Below are positions 61,914-64,000 of a stretch of DNA of 64,000 nt, in pieces; positions within the stretch are counted from its first letter, which is position 1, and each line of letters begins with the position of its first letter. The DNA is from Nocardia lijiangensis NBRC 108240 (GTDB lineage Bacteria; Actinomycetota; Actinomycetes; Mycobacteriales; Mycobacteriaceae), in assembly GCF_001613045.1 (NCBI RefSeq), contig NZ_BDBP01000028.1, forward strand, positions 35,708-99,707, written 5' to 3'. The position numbers and the translations under genes are program-made. Below the pieces are notes generated by a model. That model did not search any database. It saw nothing but the letters and a program-made list of their open reading frames with translations, and was not told where the DNA came from.

Positions 61914-62435
61914 ATGCCAAGCGCTCGAACGTTCGAATCATCCGGTGGCGCCAAGGATCCTTCGGCGGGGATGTTGTATCCCGGTGAATCTCCGCGCGTT
62001 TACCGAGCGCTCTTCAACATCTTTCCTCCCTATTTGTTCGGGGGTGTGCGGGTGAAACACATCGCCGACGACTGGACCTCGGTGCGTGTGACGTATACCG
62101 TTCGCCCCTGGAATCGCAACAATCCCAATCGCGCCGCCTTCGGCGGAACGCTGTACTCGATGACGGATCCATTCTTCGGAATAATGGCATACGGTCAACT
62201 CGGGCGCGGCTATCGAGTCTGGAACACGGTCGGAAATATCGAATTCATCGCTCCGGGGCGGGGCACGGTCACGGCCACCATGGAGCTCCCACCTCAGCAG
62301 GTCGACGCCATTCGAGAAGCGACGCGAGACGGCAGCAAATCGATCACCGATCACTCCGCGGATATCGTCGACGCGGACGGCAATCTCGTGGCCCGCGCGA
62401 GCCAGAAGCTGTACGCGCGCCGCCTCCAGTCGTAG
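61914..62435 (+). CDS. DUF4442 hotdog-fold protein
   Basis: A 173-residue single hotdog protein: VYRALFNIFPPYLFGGVRVK, WTSVRVTYTVRPWNRNNPNR and AFGGTLYSMTDPFFGIMAYG. DUF4442 proteins are thioesterase-like and often accompany lipid genes; activity is unproved. ATG 61914 with GGGAGGG 10 bases upstream. Divergent from MMPL. Confidence 0.85.
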   Translation: MPSARTFESSGGAKDPSAGMLYPGESPRVYRALFNIFPPYLFGGVRVKHIADDWTSVRVTYTVRPWNRNNPNRAAFGGTLYSMTDPFFGIMAYGQLGRGYRVWNTVGNIEFIAPGRGTVTATMELPPQQVDAIREATRDGSKSITDHSADIVDADGNLVARASQKLYARRLQS

Positions 62436-63098
62436 GGCCGCATCCATAGGAGTCGCGGCGGCTCGCGCGTGAAACGCCACCTGCCCGGTCTCGATCACGG
62501 GCTGCTCGCAGGCTTTCACGGGACGGTTGCGCGTCTCGTATCGACGCCCGGTCACGCTGGCGTGCAAGGGATCTCGTGTCCCGGCGCGAACGTGCCGTTG
62601 TAGCCCGCCGCGATGGCGGCCGTAGGTTCAGGTTGCCGGAAGTCCTCGCGTCGGGCATGCTCGGTGTGGCTGAGGGTCCGTCACACGGACCACGTCGATA
62701 TTTCGACCGGGGAGGGATCGGATGAGGGGCATCCGTAGAAAACGGCCAATGGCCGCAATAGATTTGGCCCGGGGTGGGATGCGCAACATACCTTGCGAGC
62801 GCCGGCCGTCGGCTCGTACGCCGGCGATCTAGTCAGACGCGACAAAAAGCGCGCGCCGCGTTCGTTCGGCTGCCTTTCGGCGAGCCGGTCTGTGCGACGA
62901 ATGCGCTCGAACGCGTCGGTGCCACGACCCATGGCCGGTCGTCGAGCTCTCACATGATCTGACGTTCGTTTCCGGACCTTTCGGGGGCGGCTCCGCGACG
63001 AACGACCCGAGCGGTAGCAAGCTCCCCACCGCCAACCGCCTTCGAACACAACCCGCGCCGAGGCAGATCCACCGTTCCACGGCGCATCAGTAGAGCAG
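62436..63098. other. Long gene-poor stretch before the PKS
   Basis: No sizeable gene recognised. Contains a small hairpin (GTCCGTCACACGGAC near 62677) and one short frame with a good ribosome site (listed separately). The promoter of the PKS gene should lie here. Confidence 0.5.
62722..62832 (+). CDS. Small basic reading frame (36 aa), uncertain
   Basis: ATG with GGGGAGGG 5 bases upstream opens a 36-codon frame rich in Arg (MRGIRRKRPMAAIDLARGGM...). The ribosome site is the only support; no family and no conservation seen. It may be a leader peptide or chance. Confidence 0.3.
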   Translation: MRGIRRKRPMAAIDLARGGMRNIPCERRPSARTPAI

Positions 63099-63110
63099 AT
63101 GGTGACGCAG

Positions 63111-64000
63111 ATGACCGAGGACCAGAAACTGGTGAGCGCACTCCGGGCTTCCTTGAAAGAAGGCGAACGTCTTCGCAGGCACAACGCACAGTTATCGGCG
63201 GAGATCGAAAGCGTGACCTCTGAGCCGGTGGCGGTTGTGGGTGTGGGGTGTCGTTTTCCGGGTGGTGTGGTGTGTGTGGAGGATTTGTGGGGGTTGGTGT
63301 CGGGGGGTCGGGATGTGGTGGGGGATTTTCCGGTTGATCGTGGGTGGGATGTGGGGTTGTTCGATCCTGATCCGGAGGTTCGGGGGCGGTCGTATACGTG
63401 TCGGGGTGGGTTTTTGGCGGGTGCGGCGGATTTCGATGCGGAGTTTTTTGGTTTGAGTCCGCGTGAGGCGTTGGCGATGGATCCGCAGCAGCGGTTGTTG
63501 TTGGAGGTGTCGTGGGAGGCGTTGGAGGGGATGGGGGTTGATCCGAGGTCGTTGCGGGGCAGCAGAACCGGCGTCTTCATGGGGGCGATGTACGGCGATT
63601 ACGGGATGCGGATCCTCGGGACGAGCGGAGGCGCGGAGCTCGAAGGATACTTGGCCAACGGTAGTGCGTCGAGTGTGTTGTCGGGGCGGATATCGTACAC
63701 ATTGGGTTTGGAAGGCCCTGCGGTCAGTGTGGATACGGCGTGTTCGTCGTCGTTGGTGTCGTTGCATCTGGCGGTGCAGTCCCTGCGGTCGCGGGAGTCC
63801 GACCTGGCGCTGGCCGGTGGTGTGGCCGTGATGGCGAGTCCCGCTGTGTTCGTGGAGTTCTCCCGGCAGCGGGGGCTGTCGGTGGATGGTCGGTGCAAGT
63901 CCTTCGCCGAGGCCGCGGACGGGTTCGGGATCTCCGAGGGCGTGGGTGTGGTTGCGCTCGAACGGCTTTCGGACGCGATACGCAACGGCCGCCAAGTTTT
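63111..64000 (+). CDS. Modular type I polyketide synthase, N-terminal part (partial)
   Basis: Start of a large PKS running off the right edge. Residues 1-35 form a charged helical docking domain ([20 protein letters not shown]). A ketosynthase follows from [33 protein letters not shown], then active-site Cys211 in [13 protein letters not shown], and [20 protein letters not shown]. The catalytic His residues lie beyond the window. The docking domain says it receives a chain from an upstream PKS protein, so it is not a loading module. Codon choice between 63222 and 63558 is rich in GTG, GGG, GGT and TTG, unlike its flanks. ATG 63099 and GTG 63102 are alternative starts. Confidence 0.93.
   Translation, partial: MTEDQKLVSALRASLKEGERLRRHNAQLSAEIESVTSEPVAVVGVGCRFPGGVVCVEDLWGLVSGGRDVVGDFPVDRGWDVGLFDPDPEVRGRSYTCRGGFLAGAADFDAEFFGLSPREALAMDPQQRLLLEVSWEALEGMGVDPRSLRGSRTGVFMGAMYGDYGMRILGTSGGAELEGYLANGSASSVLSGRISYTLGLEGPAVSVDTACSSSLVSLHLAVQSLRSRESDLALAGGVAVMASPAVFVEFSRQRGLSVDGRCKSFAEAADGFGISEGVGVVALERLSDAIRNGRQV

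Noticed and set aside
1..64000. tRNA, rRNA, CRISPR arrays, intact transposases
   Set aside because: No such elements were recognised on reading both strands; this was not checked with dedicated tools.

Overview
This 64 kb window is high-GC actinobacterial DNA. It most resembles Nocardia or a close mycolic-acid relative. The clues are an Lsr2 nucleoid protein, an Rv1747-like FHA-FHA-ABC exporter, an MMPL transporter, a FadB2-type 3-hydroxybutyryl-CoA dehydrogenase, three luciferase-like (LLM, F420-type) oxidoreductases, many TetR, IclR and AraC regulators, and the start of a modular type I polyketide synthase. No rRNA, tRNA, CRISPR array or intact insertion sequence was seen.

Layout. (1) 1-1539: the end of a WD40 protein overlapping a four-TM SLATT/DUF4231 membrane protein. 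(2) 1690-4255: a GNAT acetyltransferase, a trypsin-fold protease paired with an M23-like protein that lacks one zinc ligand, and an orphan copper chaperone behind a CsoR-like site. (3) 4300-13419: a reductive pyrimidine (dihydropyrimidine/beta-alanine) catabolic operon read leftwards (permease, MmsA-type dehydrogenase, aminotransferase, LLM protein, dihydropyrimidinase, beta-ureidopropionase), divergent from a MocR regulator across a palindrome. (4) 13572-18192: small regulatory units (DUF6463 with TetR, isochorismatase with GlxA, ECF41-type sigma factor). (5) 18284-23701: a six-gene operon (two small membrane proteins, alpha/beta hydrolase, acetoacetate-decarboxylase-like, SRPBCC, LLM) divergent from an IclR regulator. 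(6) 23916-29022: Lsr2, DUF218, DUF4760, another LLM protein, a scar-like stretch with a zinc-binding mini-protein, and a DadA-like oxidase.

(7) 29065-45288: a large acyl-CoA catabolic island with an acyl-CoA ligase, three TetR regulators, three SDRs, three zinc-less MDR reductases, MaoC hydratase, APH-type kinase, acyl-CoA dehydrogenase, ABM protein, HAD phosphatase, epoxide-hydrolase-like protein and FadB2. Six copies of a 22-bp palindrome (TTGAA-N3-GAcgTC-N3-TTCAA type) lie in promoters of this island, so it is probably one TetR regulon. The separate HAD, APH and ACAD genes match the three domains fused in human ACAD10, which suggests breakdown of 4-hydroxyacyl-CoA or a related hydroxy/keto acid.

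(8) 45620-49745: Mop-like molybdate protein, orphan ModA, serine hydrolase with AraC regulator, small exported protein. (9) 49774-59346: Rv1747-like exporter, flavin amine oxidase, TesB-like thioesterase, an internally duplicated membrane protein, a VTT/DedA protein, and a second GlxA-type regulator divergent from an epimerase-like protein. (10) 59365-64000: MMPL transporter, DUF4442 hotdog protein, a long gene-free stretch, and the first ~300 codons of a modular PKS with a mosaic codon pattern.

All calls rest on reading motifs and context; no database search was run.
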